The notes under the pieces are model-generated. The model saw nothing but the letters and a program-made list of their open reading frames with translations, did not search any database and had not been told where the DNA came from. A program made the position numbers and the translations under genes. From NCBI GenBank assembly GCA_027084135.1, contig JALWLO010000086.1, positions 1 to 43,617 of the forward strand: a stretch of DNA of 43,617 nt. The letters are read 5' to 3'. The DNA comes from Campylobacterales bacterium. GTDB lineage: Bacteria; Campylobacterota; Campylobacteria; Campylobacterales; QNZT01. Each line of letters starts with the position of its first letter. Within the stretch, counting starts at the first letter, position 1. Shown here piece by piece: positions 34,478-43,516 of this stretch.

Positions 34478-35604
34478 TTGTTATCGCTTGCCGCTCTCTT
34501 CTGTTTGGTTTGCATCTTAGAGTCTATCCAGATATTTGGTGTAGAACCTCCCGGCGTGAGGAAGATCTTGGCATCTCGATTGACGCTTAGTGCTCTGTTA
34601 AACTCACCTTGTACCTCTATCTGTTTGAGTCTGAGTATCTCAGGTGTTAGCGATTTTGCTATTTCGGTATTTGCGTAAGCGCTTGCATCCGCCTCTATCT
34701 TGATAGCGTCGGCTCTACCTTGAGCCTTGATCTTTCTGGCATCCGCTTCACCCTTTGCAAGTGCCGCTTTTTTCTGCGCCTCTTGCCTTGCTCTCTCTAC
34801 CTCAAGTTTTACTCTATCCGCCTCTTGCTTAGCGATCTGAACTCTCTCGATCTGTTCAACTATTTTTGGCGGTAGCACGATCTCTCTGAGGTTTACATTG
34901 ACAAGCTGTACCGGTTGTCCCTTTTTGGCATTGATCCTATCCTCTATACCCTGTTTTATCTTATTGGCTATCTCATTTCTATTGACAGGAAGATCCTCGG
35001 CTTTATATCCGCCTATGACATTTCTTACAACCTCTCTTACGATTGGATTTACGATCTTCTCTTCCCATGATATACCGTAAGTAGCGATGGTTTGCGGTGC
35101 AGTGTCCGGCTTTAATCTATACTGAACGGTAAGGTCGATATAGATGTTTAAACCCCTTGCATCGATGGTTGAGATCGACGGGACATTGATAACCCCGTTT
35201 TCTCCGCCTAGTCTATAACTAGAGAAGCCCCCTTTATTGACGCCCGTGGACATATCGTGGTCTCTATGACCGATGTAGTTGATAGACCTTACTTTTGTAT
35301 CGACTACCAATACCTCTTGGATAAAAGGCAAAAAGAAGTGGAGTCCGGGGCGAAGCGGATCTTTTTCATACTTTCCGGCAGTAGCTTTGATACCTACTTC
35401 ACCGGAGTTTATCACTACATAAGGCTTCGCTATGATAAAGAGTACCAAAAGTCCAAGTAGCGCATAAAAGAGTCCGGTCTTTTTACCAAAGTCATTTAAA
35501 AAGTTTGGTGTTTCACCTCTGTTTCTCGGTGGCTTTTTGGGTGGCTCTTCACCATCTCCTCCGCCTCTCTTTTTGTTAAAATAGTCATTTAAATCAGCCG
35601 GCAT
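34474..35604 (-). CDS. SPFH-domain (HflK/prohibitin-like) membrane protein
   Basis: A 376-aa protein with a charged, Pro/Gly-rich N-terminal cytoplasmic stretch (KKPPRNRG), one transmembrane helix (about residues 43-62), an SPFH/prohibitin domain (about 65-250; [25 protein letters not shown]) and a long Ala/Glu/Lys-rich coiled coil (about 250-330). Such proteins form large membrane rings, often with FtsH or in lipid microdomains. Only one gene is present, not an HflK-HflC pair. In C. jejuni a similar gene lies next to ilvE (Cj0268c/Cj0269c, from memory), which matches this context. Confidence 0.88.
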   Translation of the reverse strand: MPADLNDYFNKKRGGGDGEEPPKKPPRNRGETPNFLNDFGKKTGLFYALLGLLVLFIIAKPYVVINSGEVGIKATAGKYEKDPLRPGLHFFLPFIQEVLVVDTKVRSINYIGHRDHDMSTGVNKGGFSSYRLGGENGVINVPSISTIDARGLNIYIDLTVQYRLKPDTAPQTIATYGISWEEKIVNPIVREVVRNVIGGYKAEDLPVNRNEIANKIKQGIEDRINAKKGQPVQLVNVNLREIVLPPKIVEQIERVQIAKQEADRVKLEVERARQEAQKKAALAKGEADARKIKAQGRADAIKIEADASAYANTEIAKSLTPEILRLKQIEVQGEFNRALSVNRDAKIFLTPGGSTPNIWIDSKMQTKQKRAASDNK

Positions 35605-35615
35605 AATTTCCTCCC

Positions 35616-36536
35616 CTAGTTGATATATGTTAAGTGTTTGAGATATTTCTCATTTTTTCCTGCCACAAGATCAAAATATGCTTGTTGTAAGGCACCTGTT
35701 ATCTCCCCTCTACTGCCACTTCCTATAACTCTGGCATCAACCTCTCTAACGGGAGTCACTTCCGCGGCCGTTCCGGTTAAAAAGGCTTCGTCAGCGATAT
35801 AGATCTCCTCTCTGGTCACTCTTCTTCTTACCACCTCTATACCCATATCTTTGGCTAGATCTATCACGGTTTGTTGGGTGATAGACTCTAAAGTGTTATC
35901 AGCAGGCGGCGAGATCAAAATACCGTCTCTTACCATAAAGAAACAGGCTCCGCTCGCTTCGGCGATGTAACCCTGATCATCTCTAAGAAGCGCCTCATCA
36001 TATCCCGCTTCTACCGCTTCATATTTTGCCATTTGGGAGTTGAGGTAGTTTGCTACCGCTTTAGCTTTTCCCATACTAGAGGTGTTCGGTGTTCTGGTAA
36101 ATGAGCTTATTTTTAAACGAATACCTTTTTTTAGCCCCTCTTCACCGAGGTATGCACCCCACTCCCAAGCCGCAATCGCAACATTGACGGGAGCCTCTTT
36201 GTGATAGAGCCCCATCACGCCGTATCCGAGATAGGCTATCGGTCTGATATATGCTCCGTTGAAGAGCTCATTTTTTTGCAGCAGTTCTATCTGAGCACTT
36301 TCCAACTCTTCCAAACTAAATGGGACATCTAGTAGTGTCATCTTTGCAGAGTTTAACAATCTTTGTGTATGTTCTCTTAGTTTAAATATCGCGCATCTTC
36401 CGTCAGCGGTTTTGTACGCTTTTGTACCCTCTATCGCACCGTTGCCGTAGTGCAGGGTATGTGTAAGTATATGGACTTTTGCATCATCCCAAGGAACTAG
36501 CTTGCCGTCCATCCATATATACTTAGCCTTTTCCAT
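35616..36536 (-). CDS. ilvE: Branched-chain amino acid aminotransferase
   Basis: A 306-aa class IV PLP aminotransferase that makes leucine, isoleucine and valine from their keto acids. YGNGAIEGTKAY near the N-terminus, the PLP-lysine region GKAKAVANYLNSQMAKY (about 156-172) and AEASGACFF (where NLF is more usual) identify it. The length is normal. AGGATACGAT precedes ATG 36536. It is the first gene of a minus-strand run with the SPFH and hisIE genes. Confidence 0.95.
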   Translation of the reverse strand: MEKAKYIWMDGKLVPWDDAKVHILTHTLHYGNGAIEGTKAYKTADGRCAIFKLREHTQRLLNSAKMTLLDVPFSLEELESAQIELLQKNELFNGAYIRPIAYLGYGVMGLYHKEAPVNVAIAAWEWGAYLGEEGLKKGIRLKISSFTRTPNTSSMGKAKAVANYLNSQMAKYEAVEAGYDEALLRDDQGYIAEASGACFFMVRDGILISPPADNTLESITQQTVIDLAKDMGIEVVRRRVTREEIYIADEAFLTGTAAEVTPVREVDARVIGSGSRGEITGALQQAYFDLVAGKNEKYLKHLTYIN

Positions 36537-36571
36537 ATCGTATCCTAATCCTTAAATATAATAAAGCACCT

Positions 36572-36580
36572 ATTATATCA
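36572..36580 (-). promoter_or_regulatory. Extended -10 promoter of ilvE
   Basis: The minus strand reads TGATATAAT, a perfect TGnTATAAT extended -10, giving a leader of about 30 bases before ilvE. It lies in the 180-bp divergent spacer shared with the small Sel1-like gene on the plus strand. Confidence 0.65.
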
Positions 36581-36716
36581 AAATATTTACAGCTTTGGAA
36601 AAAAGTAACAAAATCGGAGAAAATTTTATCCGTTTCATTGAATTTTCTAAAATCATTTAAAAATTTTTAAACGATGTCGATCTGATGTTATGCAGTAAAG
36701 TTAATAAAGGAAAATG

Positions 36717-37058
36717 ATGAAAAAGTTAATACTATTATCTATCCTAGCGTCGCTTAGTTTCGCTCAAGAGCTAAAGCAAAATAGTGACAATTCTGCTGAA
36801 CTTTTGGAAGCAAAAAAAACTTTTAGTAGTACAGCTATATCAAAAGATAGATATAGATCTATCCTCACATACAATAAAATGCAAGAGAGTTTTCAAAAAT
36901 ATTGCAACAACGGAAACGGTGAAGCGTGTAACTATATGGGAATTTTATATCTATCGGGTAAAGTCGTAAATCAAAATCGAAAAAAAGCTCAAGAGTACTT
37001 TTCTCTCTCATGCTCTTTAGGGTATGAGATAGGGTGTCTCAATAGAGATATCATGTGA
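36717..37058 (+). CDS. Small secreted Sel1/Hcp-like cysteine-rich protein
   Basis: A 113-aa secreted protein with a signal peptide (MKKLILLSILASLSFA) and a single Sel1-like helix pair in the C-terminal half. Two Cys pairs are spaced C-x7-C (CNNGNGEAC and CSLGYEIGC), the pattern of the disulfide-bridged repeats of Helicobacter cysteine-rich proteins (Hcp). Most Hcp proteins have several repeats, so this is a minimal form. ATG 36717 has better spacing from AAAGG than ATG 36714. It stands alone, with a terminator shared with the convergent lipoprotein gene. Confidence 0.75.
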   Translation: MKKLILLSILASLSFAQELKQNSDNSAELLEAKKTFSSTAISKDRYRSILTYNKMQESFQKYCNNGNGEACNYMGILYLSGKVVNQNRKKAQEYFSLSCSLGYEIGCLNRDIM

Positions 37059-37061
37059 GAC

Positions 37062-37091
37062 ATCCCGTTTGTCATATAGGACAAACGGGAT
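37062..37091. terminator. Bidirectional terminator hairpin
   Basis: A perfect 12-bp stem ATCCCGTTTGTC/GACAAACGGGAT with a 6-base loop lies between two convergent genes (ending at 37058 and 37099). T-tracts are weak on both sides, but position and stem strength favour a shared terminator. Confidence 0.75.
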
Positions 37092-37098
37092 AACTTGA

Positions 37099-39126
37099 CT
37101 ATTTTGCATATATTATCACTTTACCGAGTTCTTTTAATTTTTCCTTTATCGCATCGATAGCGATATCGTTATAGTTGATGTCGATATCTTCAGTTTTCTT
37201 ATCTTTCCATCCCTTGTATATCGTACCGTTGTAGGCGCTTATGATCTCATTTCCATCATGTTGATCTCTGTTTTTATAATAGAGATTTATGATCTTCTCA
37301 TCACCGATATTATCAACGCTCCACTTTCCATAAATGGTATCAGGCGTGAGCTGTTTTGCAGTAGTTGTTGCATCGTTATTGTTAGTAGAAAGTTTGATGT
37401 AGCCCTGTTTAGTGGTAGCATCACACTCTTTACCATCCATACCTACAAGGATACCGATTTGACACATGCGATTGATAAAACCGTTGATATCACTATCTTC
37501 TACAGATTTTTCATAAAAGCTCTTTAACGGTTTATCAAGGCTATAACGCTCTTTTCCCTCGATACCTATCAAATATCTTTTAGCACCATCAGGCATCTTT
37601 ACAAAGGTATGAAGCTCTTTAACAAAAATGTCTTGATTGGATAGATCTTTTTCTGATAGTAGTTTGACTTTTACATTCTCATCGGAGATACTTAGAGTAC
37701 CGTCACTATTGATTGTGTATTTCCAACTTCTTTTATCCTCCTCTTGAGTCCACTTTCCGCCTTTTAGTACGATCTCTTGATATTGATCGTCAGAGTTGTC
37801 ATCGTCGATCTTCATAAAGTCTCCTATTTCCGGATCAAATCCTAGCTCTTTTTCTGATATTTCACCTTTGCCTAAAGTGATCTCGGCTATCTGAAAATTT
37901 GGCTTGGATGGATCAAAGCTCAGTCTATAGTTATAGAATTTCATACCCTCTTTAAATGCGTGTTTCGCGCCATCGATTTCAGACTTTACTTTCTCTCTCT
38001 TTATCTTCTCTTTCTCCTGTTTCTCTGCTACTTTTTCATAGATATCTTTGAGTTTGTCATCATTTTTTAGCTTCTCTTTCATCTTTATGACGGTACCTGG
38101 TTTTATTTTTCCGATTTTTGCTTTTATCGCTTGAAACTTTTCATCGTCTATTTTCTTGTCCAGATCTCTCTCAAGAAACTTTTTCTCCCACTCCTCTTCA
38201 CTTTTCGGTAGTTGCGATAGCTCTATATCTTCAATATCTTTTCCTTCTTTAATCCTTTCGATATCATCATCGATGAGCACAGAGACTTTTTGCATATCTT
38301 CAAGTTTGTCTAACGCTTTTTCTATCTTTTTAGAGAGTTTTTTTGCCTTTTCAATTTTTGCTTTGATGAGTAAATCATCATTGAAACTTTCATCCAAAAG
38401 CGCATCTAAAGGATCATCATCTGAGATATCTTTGATCTTATCAAGTGTTTTGGCTAATTTATCATAGACTTTTTCTACGCTATTATCATTGTTGTCTTCA
38501 GCTAGAGCTTGTGCTACTTTATGGAGTTTGATAGCTTTCTCTAAGAGTTTTTTATCTCTTTTCTCTTTATATAGTTTCACAGGATCTTTGTCGATATCCT
38601 CTCTCTTAAGATCTAGGATTTTTGCAACTAACGCTTTTTTTGCCTCTATCTCTTTTTTGATCTCATCTTTTGAGAGTTTTTTATCTTTGATCTCCTCTTG
38701 CACAGCTTTTGCTACAAGTGTTGTAATAGGGGTTACGACTATCTTATCTGAATCAGCCGGAGCCAAGAGTTTACCGATGAAGTCATCACCACTATCAACA
38801 TCTTTGCCGCCATATACGAGCAACATCGCTTGGTCGAAGTTTGGATCTTTCTGAATATCGGCAGAGATATCTAACTTAAATGAGCCATCTTCTAAAGTTT
38901 GTGTAGTCGGTTCACCTGCTTGGCAATATCCATCTTTGTTGAGGTCTAAACAGACTGTTGCATATTGGAGATAGCCGTCAACTGCTTTTCCCTCTATACT
39001 TTTTGTGACTTTTGAGTTATCAACATCTGTACCGTCGCTGCTTGCAGGGTTTCCTCCGCAGCCTACTAAAAATGTACTGAGTGCTATTGAAACTAATGCT
39101 AAACTTTTTACGGAATTTCTTTTCAT
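37099..39126 (-). CDS. Lipoprotein of unknown function with long charged helical region
   Basis: A 675-aa lipoprotein precursor with a signal peptide and lipobox LVGC (Cys23), followed by GGN. Residues about 45-130 look like a beta domain with two cysteines (VCLDLNKDGYCQAGEP, with a D-x-N-x-D-G calcium-loop-like segment). About 150-390 are highly charged (Lys, Glu, Asp) and probably helical or coiled-coil. About 400-670 are predicted mixed beta, with a Cys pair near 560-570. I do not recognise the family. AAGGAG lies about ten bases before ATG 39126. It is likely anchored to the outer or inner membrane on the periplasmic side. Confidence 0.7.
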   Translation of the reverse strand: MKRNSVKSLALVSIALSTFLVGCGGNPASSDGTDVDNSKVTKSIEGKAVDGYLQYATVCLDLNKDGYCQAGEPTTQTLEDGSFKLDISADIQKDPNFDQAMLLVYGGKDVDSGDDFIGKLLAPADSDKIVVTPITTLVAKAVQEEIKDKKLSKDEIKKEIEAKKALVAKILDLKREDIDKDPVKLYKEKRDKKLLEKAIKLHKVAQALAEDNNDNSVEKVYDKLAKTLDKIKDISDDDPLDALLDESFNDDLLIKAKIEKAKKLSKKIEKALDKLEDMQKVSVLIDDDIERIKEGKDIEDIELSQLPKSEEEWEKKFLERDLDKKIDDEKFQAIKAKIGKIKPGTVIKMKEKLKNDDKLKDIYEKVAEKQEKEKIKREKVKSEIDGAKHAFKEGMKFYNYRLSFDPSKPNFQIAEITLGKGEISEKELGFDPEIGDFMKIDDDNSDDQYQEIVLKGGKWTQEEDKRSWKYTINSDGTLSISDENVKVKLLSEKDLSNQDIFVKELHTFVKMPDGAKRYLIGIEGKERYSLDKPLKSFYEKSVEDSDINGFINRMCQIGILVGMDGKECDATTKQGYIKLSTNNNDATTTAKQLTPDTIYGKWSVDNIGDEKIINLYYKNRDQHDGNEIISAYNGTIYKGWKDKKTEDIDINYNDIAIDAIKEKLKELGKVIIYAK

Positions 39127-39250
39127 TGGGTGCGGTCTCCTTTCACCGGGTATTTTTGAAATACAAAACTAAATCGGCGATGGGAGAGAGTAGGGTAAAA
39201 AAAGATTTACAATTTTAAGTATATTTGGAGCATTTATCAGGAGAGTGTTA

Positions 39251-39529
39251 CTAAACCCTACACCCTCCGCTTCCACAGCTTCCCCCTTTGATGTTAAAGC
39301 TATCATGATAGTCGCAGTTTTGACACTTATACTCTACAAAAGCGGTTCCGCTACATCCGCCGCCCTTTTGGTCGAGTAGCACGATGCTTTTTTGTTTGCA
39401 TTTGGGACAGATCCCTTGGTTGATGAGCTTTAGTCTCTCTCCTTTTTCATTTAGAAAATGGATATATGCCCAGATCACTCCCCCGACGATCACCGTGATA
39501 AAAAGCAGCATCAACAACTCATACATCAT
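39251..39529 (-). CDS. Small membrane-anchored zinc-ribbon protein
   Basis: A 92-aa protein with one N-terminal transmembrane helix (about residues 3-24) and a cytoplasmic zinc ribbon: CPKC (about 41-44) and CQNC (about 69-72). The C-terminal tail is Gly/Cys-rich, CGSGGC, and the loop has GGGCSG, giving extra cysteines beyond the ribbon. It lies 7 bp after sbcC on the same strand. The function is unknown. Confidence 0.65.
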   Translation of the reverse strand: MMYELLMLLFITVIVGGVIWAYIHFLNEKGERLKLINQGICPKCKQKSIVLLDQKGGGCSGTAFVEYKCQNCDYHDSFNIKGGSCGSGGCRV

Positions 39530-39536
39530 AACCCCT

Positions 39537-41900
39537 TTATAACTCTATCACTCTCTCAAACATCTCTTTGATTTCACTTTCATGTGAAATGAGAAATATC
39601 TCTCTATATCTCTCTTTGATCTTATGAAATGCTTCCATGATCTCATATCTTCGCTCCTCGTCTTGTGAGCCAAACACCTCATCAAACGCCAAAAAACCGA
39701 TACTTTTTCCTCCGCCAAGTTCACTCACGCTTCGTGATATGGCGATCCTTAGTACTAGGTTTGCCAAGTCGATCTCCCCGCCGCTAAACCTCTCTATCGG
39801 ATACTTTACCCCCTCGTCATAGATGTAGAAGTTAAACTCGCTATCCACCTCGATATGCTGATACTTTCCTCTTGTGATATCGGCAAACATACTGCTTGCG
39901 TAGGAGCTGATCCGCGGAGCGATATGAGCGTTTATGCGATCTTTAAAGCTTTGTAGATAGGCTTTAAGTTTTTCATAATCCGCCCTCTGGGCTATCTTGC
40001 TCTCCATATCCGCCCTCTGCTTTTTATCCCGCTCTATTGTATCCTCTATACTCTTTATCTCTCCCTTTAGTGCGGTAACTGTAGTACTAAGCTTGAGTAC
40101 TTCGCTATGGCTCTTCTCTATCATCTCTTTGAGTTTCTCATTCTCATCTTTTACGGCAAGATGCTCTTTTTCGTTATATTTGGACTCTTTGAGTTTGGCT
40201 TGGGCGCTCTTTTGTCGGCTCTCTAGCTCTTGGAGTCTTTTGGTAGCTGATTTTATCTCCGCCTCTACCTTGACTAACTCCTCTATCTTCCCCTTTATAC
40301 CCAAAAGCTCTCTATATCTTGGTTCCAACGCATCTCTCTCTTTTAGTACCGATTTATGTTCATTCTCATCATAGGTGATCTTCTCAAGCGCTTCTAACTC
40401 TCTTTTGTTTCTTTGTCCCTCATCCTCTACAGCTCGAAACTCTCTTATTTTAGTATTTAACTCCCTCTCTTTTGACTCTATCGTTTTGAGGATATATTGT
40501 GACTCTTGAAGGCTTTTTTGATTTTTTTCTATCTCTTTGCCACTTTCATCCCTCTTTAGTACTAAAGGTTCAAGCCGCTTTTGCGCGTTTGCTATTTGCG
40601 TCTGGGTGAGGGTGTTTATCTTTTGGTTGAGTGAGTCTATCACGCTGTCATACTCGTCAAGCAGTTTTCTAGTGCAGGTAGGGCACTCCGACTCTCTGCC
40701 TAGCTCTTGGATCTTTTTCATCTGACTTTTTGTATGAGCTATGACTCCTTCATCCTTTTTGATTTGTGACTGTAACTGCTCTATCTCTTGCTCTATCTTT
40801 TTCTGCTCCTGCTTGAGCTTCTCTATCTCTTTCTGTTTGCTTTCTATCTCTTTTGCGACACTACTCTTTTGGCTAATAAACTGTTCAAGCTCTTTGATTT
40901 CACGCTTTAGACTTTTGTATCTGCCTCTTAGAGCCTCCTGCTCCTTTTTGAGTCCCTCTTTTTTTTCGATTTTCAGTTTTTTCTCATTGAGAAGTTGGAG
41001 TTTTTTGTTTAGCGCTTCATATTGTTGCAGCAAGTTTTTTTCATTATCAAACCTTTTTGACAAATCGTGTAACTCTTTTTGTTTCGTACGAAGTTTTTCT
41101 ATGCTCTCTTTTTGGTCTATTACCCTAGTACTAGCGTTTTTTACCAAGTTTTCAAGGTGGAGTTTCTCCTCTTTGAGTTTTTGCCACCTCTCTAGTGTAG
41201 TTGCTATCTCTTTAGCACTTCTTTTTAACTGCTCTTCGTTATGTTTTAACTTTTCAAGTTTGGCTGTTTGAGTGACGAGAAGTTCGCTCTTCTCTTTTGC
41301 CTCCTTTTTGAGTCTATCTAACTCCTCCTCTCTCAAGAGTACGCCGGTTAGTGCCTCTATCTCTCTTCTTAGAGTCAGCATCTTCTCCTTTATCAGAGCT
41401 TCAACCCTATCTATCTTTTCAAGTCCGAGAAGCTCTCTCATCATCTTTTTTCGCTCATCTTGGTTTAGTGAACTAAGCGATGTCAGCTCTTTTTGAGAGG
41501 CAAATACCGTCTGCTTAAATGCCTGCTTATCCAGACCGACGAGAGAGGTGATGCTCTTTGTTACCTCACTTGAGCTGCTTGAGATAAGTTCATCTTTTGC
41601 ATCATATAGAGCCGCTTTTGCTGTGAGAGTTCTACCTCTAAACTCCCTTTTTACCCTATAATCCTTTCCCTCTATCTCAAACTTCAACTCCACTTCAACA
41701 GGGTCTTTCGGTGAGGCGCTTGAGTGTCTTATCAACTCTTTTGCCTTTGTTGTGCCGTAGAGTGCGAAAAATATCGCTTCAAAGATAGTCGATTTTCCGG
41801 AGCCGTTTCTGCCGAGTATGCCGGTTAGTCCTTCAGAAAATTCAAATCTTTTGCTTTTAAACTTTTTGAAGTTTGTTATTTCGAGACTAAGCAGTATCAC
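39537..41900 (-). CDS. sbcC: SbcC/Rad50-type DNA repair ATPase
   Basis: A 787-aa ABC-type SMC-like ATPase that works with SbcD to open and trim DNA hairpins and ends. Walker A is GRNGSGKS near the N-terminus, the two coiled-coil arms flank a zinc hook CPTC (near nt 40680), and the C-terminal lobe has the signature FSGGEIDLANL and Walker B FLAFDEVFGS. GTG 41900 (VILLSLEI) is chosen because GAGGAG lies eight bases upstream; the frame is open to another GTG at 41921. It overlaps sbcD by 14 bp. It is smaller than E. coli SbcC (about 1050 aa), with shorter arms. Confidence 0.92.
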   Translation of the reverse strand: MILLSLEITNFKKFKSKRFEFSEGLTGILGRNGSGKSTIFEAIFFALYGTTKAKELIRHSSASPKDPVEVELKFEIEGKDYRVKREFRGRTLTAKAALYDAKDELISSSSSEVTKSITSLVGLDKQAFKQTVFASQKELTSLSSLNQDERKKMMRELLGLEKIDRVEALIKEKMLTLRREIEALTGVLLREEELDRLKKEAKEKSELLVTQTAKLEKLKHNEEQLKRSAKEIATTLERWQKLKEEKLHLENLVKNASTRVIDQKESIEKLRTKQKELHDLSKRFDNEKNLLQQYEALNKKLQLLNEKKLKIEKKEGLKKEQEALRGRYKSLKREIKELEQFISQKSSVAKEIESKQKEIEKLKQEQKKIEQEIEQLQSQIKKDEGVIAHTKSQMKKIQELGRESECPTCTRKLLDEYDSVIDSLNQKINTLTQTQIANAQKRLEPLVLKRDESGKEIEKNQKSLQESQYILKTIESKERELNTKIREFRAVEDEGQRNKRELEALEKITYDENEHKSVLKERDALEPRYRELLGIKGKIEELVKVEAEIKSATKRLQELESRQKSAQAKLKESKYNEKEHLAVKDENEKLKEMIEKSHSEVLKLSTTVTALKGEIKSIEDTIERDKKQRADMESKIAQRADYEKLKAYLQSFKDRINAHIAPRISSYASSMFADITRGKYQHIEVDSEFNFYIYDEGVKYPIERFSGGEIDLANLVLRIAISRSVSELGGGKSIGFLAFDEVFGSQDEERRYEIMEAFHKIKERYREIFLISHESEIKEMFERVIEL

Positions 41901-43008
41901 CGAAATGCTCCTCGACTTCACTAAACAGCTCTTTGGCTTTGGTACTCAACCTCTCCAACTCCGACTTATCCTCGATACTCTCTTGAAGATGTGAGAGAAA
42001 GTACTCCTCAAGTGAAACAGGTTCAAGCACTTGGCTTATCTCCTGATGCTTCGTATCTTCAAACTCTCTTCTTATCTTCACACTCATCGCACCGTCAAAA
42101 AGTGCTTTGACGGATTGGTTGGTTATATCGATGGAGCTTGAGGGGGTGAGATTGTAGAGCCGTACCTCAACCATCGCATCTTTTATGCCAGATCTATCGA
42201 GTTTCTCTATCTCACTCTCAAAATCTTTCGCATCTATCTCAAACTCCAAACTCTTTCTTAGCTCTATAGTATGGAAAGTTACCTCTACATTACCGTTTAG
42301 TACTAACTCTATAAAGCCTTTATTTTCCCTCTTATCTTTAGAGCTTGTCCTCTCGGTAGAGCCGCTGTAATAGACATTTTCCCTACCGCCCACACTGCCA
42401 AATCCGTGCCAATGCCCAAGCGCTACATAATCCATCTCATCAAAGAGCCCCTCTCTCTCCTTTGGATAGACCCATTCGCCAAACTCTCCCATCAAGTAAC
42501 TAGCCCCTACACAACAGTGCATCATAAGGATATTTTTTTTGGATTTGTCTATGGAGTTTTCTATCTTCTCTAGTTCATCGGGGATAAGCCTCTCATCGTG
42601 GATAAACGGCAGAGCATGAAAGATAATATCATCAAACTCTACCTTTTCATAGTGCTGTTGATAGACGGCATGAACATTATCAAGTGTCTCAAGAGCGCTA
42701 AGTATCGGCAGGGAGCTACCGCTTCTTGGGGTCGAGTGGTTTCCGGCGATGATGATGAAAGGAATATCATTATCTTCAAGTCGTTTTATCTGTTTTAGAG
42801 CGCTTGTGATGGCGCGGTTTGACGGTGAAGCTCTGTGAAAGAGATCGCCCGTGTGTATCACAAAGTCCGGTTTTATCTCAAGTATCTTATCGATAGAGTC
42901 GCTAAAAGCTTTGTAAAAGTCTGCTTCCCTCTGATTTACACCGTTTTCATCGATAACATCAAGGTCGCTAAATCCCAAATGGGTATCTGAAATGTGTATG
43001 ATCTTCAC
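41887..43008 (-). CDS. sbcD: SbcD/Mre11-type exonuclease
   Basis: A 373-aa metallophosphoesterase nuclease. The phosphodiesterase motifs are all visible: SDTHLG (8-12), GDLFH (about 54-58), GNHSTPR, MMHCC and GHWHGFG. These bind two metal ions in the Mre11/SbcD nuclease, which forms a complex with SbcC. It starts with GTG at 43008 behind AGGAA. The C-terminal part is the capping and SbcC-binding region. Confidence 0.93.
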   Translation of the reverse strand: MKIIHISDTHLGFSDLDVIDENGVNQREADFYKAFSDSIDKILEIKPDFVIHTGDLFHRASPSNRAITSALKQIKRLEDNDIPFIIIAGNHSTPRSGSSLPILSALETLDNVHAVYQQHYEKVEFDDIIFHALPFIHDERLIPDELEKIENSIDKSKKNILMMHCCVGASYLMGEFGEWVYPKEREGLFDEMDYVALGHWHGFGSVGGRENVYYSGSTERTSSKDKRENKGFIELVLNGNVEVTFHTIELRKSLEFEIDAKDFESEIEKLDRSGIKDAMVEVRLYNLTPSSSIDITNQSVKALFDGAMSVKIRREFEDTKHQEISQVLEPVSLEEYFLSHLQESIEDKSELERLSTKAKELFSEVEEHFGDTA

Positions 43009-43060
43009 CGTTAATTCCTGTTATTGAGTAGGTTAGTGCTTACAAAAGAGTATCACAATG

Positions 43061-43276
43061 CTAAGCAGATAATTTCTCCTCTCTCATCGGTAGATTTGAG
43101 ATAATCTCCTTAAAATCTACAATCTTACTTGCCTGATCTATATCAATACCGACGATATTGCCATCTATATCAAAATCCACAACCACTCCGTCAGAAATCT
43201 CTTTGCTATCTATGCTTTTATTCGGCGATAGGTCTATATAGAGCGAATCAGTCTCTTTGTCGTAATGTATCTTCAT
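43061..43276 (-). CDS. DUF2283 family protein
   Basis: A 71-aa protein with the DUF2283 pattern KIHYDKETDSLYIDLS, then EISDGVVVDFDIDGNIVGID. These are small proteins usually found as the second gene of a two-gene unit resembling toxin-antitoxin loci. AGGAGG (43290-43285) lies eight bases before the ATG. The ATG overlaps the end of the frameshifted upstream gene as ATGA in the restored frame. It is not linked to sbcD by overlap; a 52-bp gap separates them. Confidence 0.88.
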   Translation of the reverse strand: MKIHYDKETDSLYIDLSPNKSIDSKEISDGVVVDFDIDGNIVGIDIDQASKIVDFKEIISNLPMREEKLSA

Positions 43277-43516
43277 GGCTTAAACCTCCTATCCGGAAAT
43301 GCGTTATGTATAGTAACCCTATCACTCAAAGTAACTACTCTGAAAATCTTGTTATCAAAACTCTTTCACAACACCCCAAAACCTCACTCTACCGTTGTCT
43401 TGAACTTCAACTTTTAGAGGATTTTTGACGATATTGATACACCACTCTTTTTTCAGATAATCTCTCTTTTTTAGTACAATATTTTCAAAATAGGGTGTAA
43501 ATTTGTATTTTACCAC
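43273..43516 (-). pseudogene. Frameshifted small gene upstream of DUF2283 (toxin-like partner)
   Basis: The frame from GTG 43516 reads VVKYKFTPYFENIVLKK and on to NPLKVEVQDNGRVRFWG and GVVKEF, then hits TGA at 43357-43355. If one T is removed from the TTTT run at 43360-43357, the frame continues DNKIFRVVTLSDRVTIHNAF and ends PDRRFKP with a TGA (43275-43273) that overlaps the DUF2283 ATG. The restored protein, about 80 aa, resembles small proteins that accompany DUF2283 genes and end in a His-Asn-Ala-Phe-x-Asp-Arg motif (from memory, unverified). AAAGG lies seven bases before the GTG. The start codon is less certain than the frameshift. Confidence 0.65.

Larger units (their letters stand above)
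2683..42305. repeat. Highly iterated palindrome TAGTACTA (26 exact copies)
   Basis: Start positions: 2683, 5000, 12839, 14110, 15921, 17174, 17390, 19006, 21726, 23330, 23384, 25820, 26048, 27077, 28535, 29075, 29223, 29402, 29513, 31148, 32733, 39750, 40082, 40557, 41126 and 42298. Many extend to TTAGTACTAA. One-mismatch forms such as TTAGTACC and TTAGTACG also recur. About one or two would be expected in 43.6 kb from base composition. All but three are wholly inside genes; 5000 and 32733 span stop codons and 2683 lies in a leader. None is seen in 5008-12838 or 32741-39749. Confidence 0.85.

Noticed and set aside
40741-41271. Long open frame (176 codons) on the plus strand inside sbcC
   Set aside because: Its translation is a Ser/Phe/Leu-rich string typical of the antisense of a Lys/Glu-rich coiled coil; sbcC has clear motifs on the other strand.
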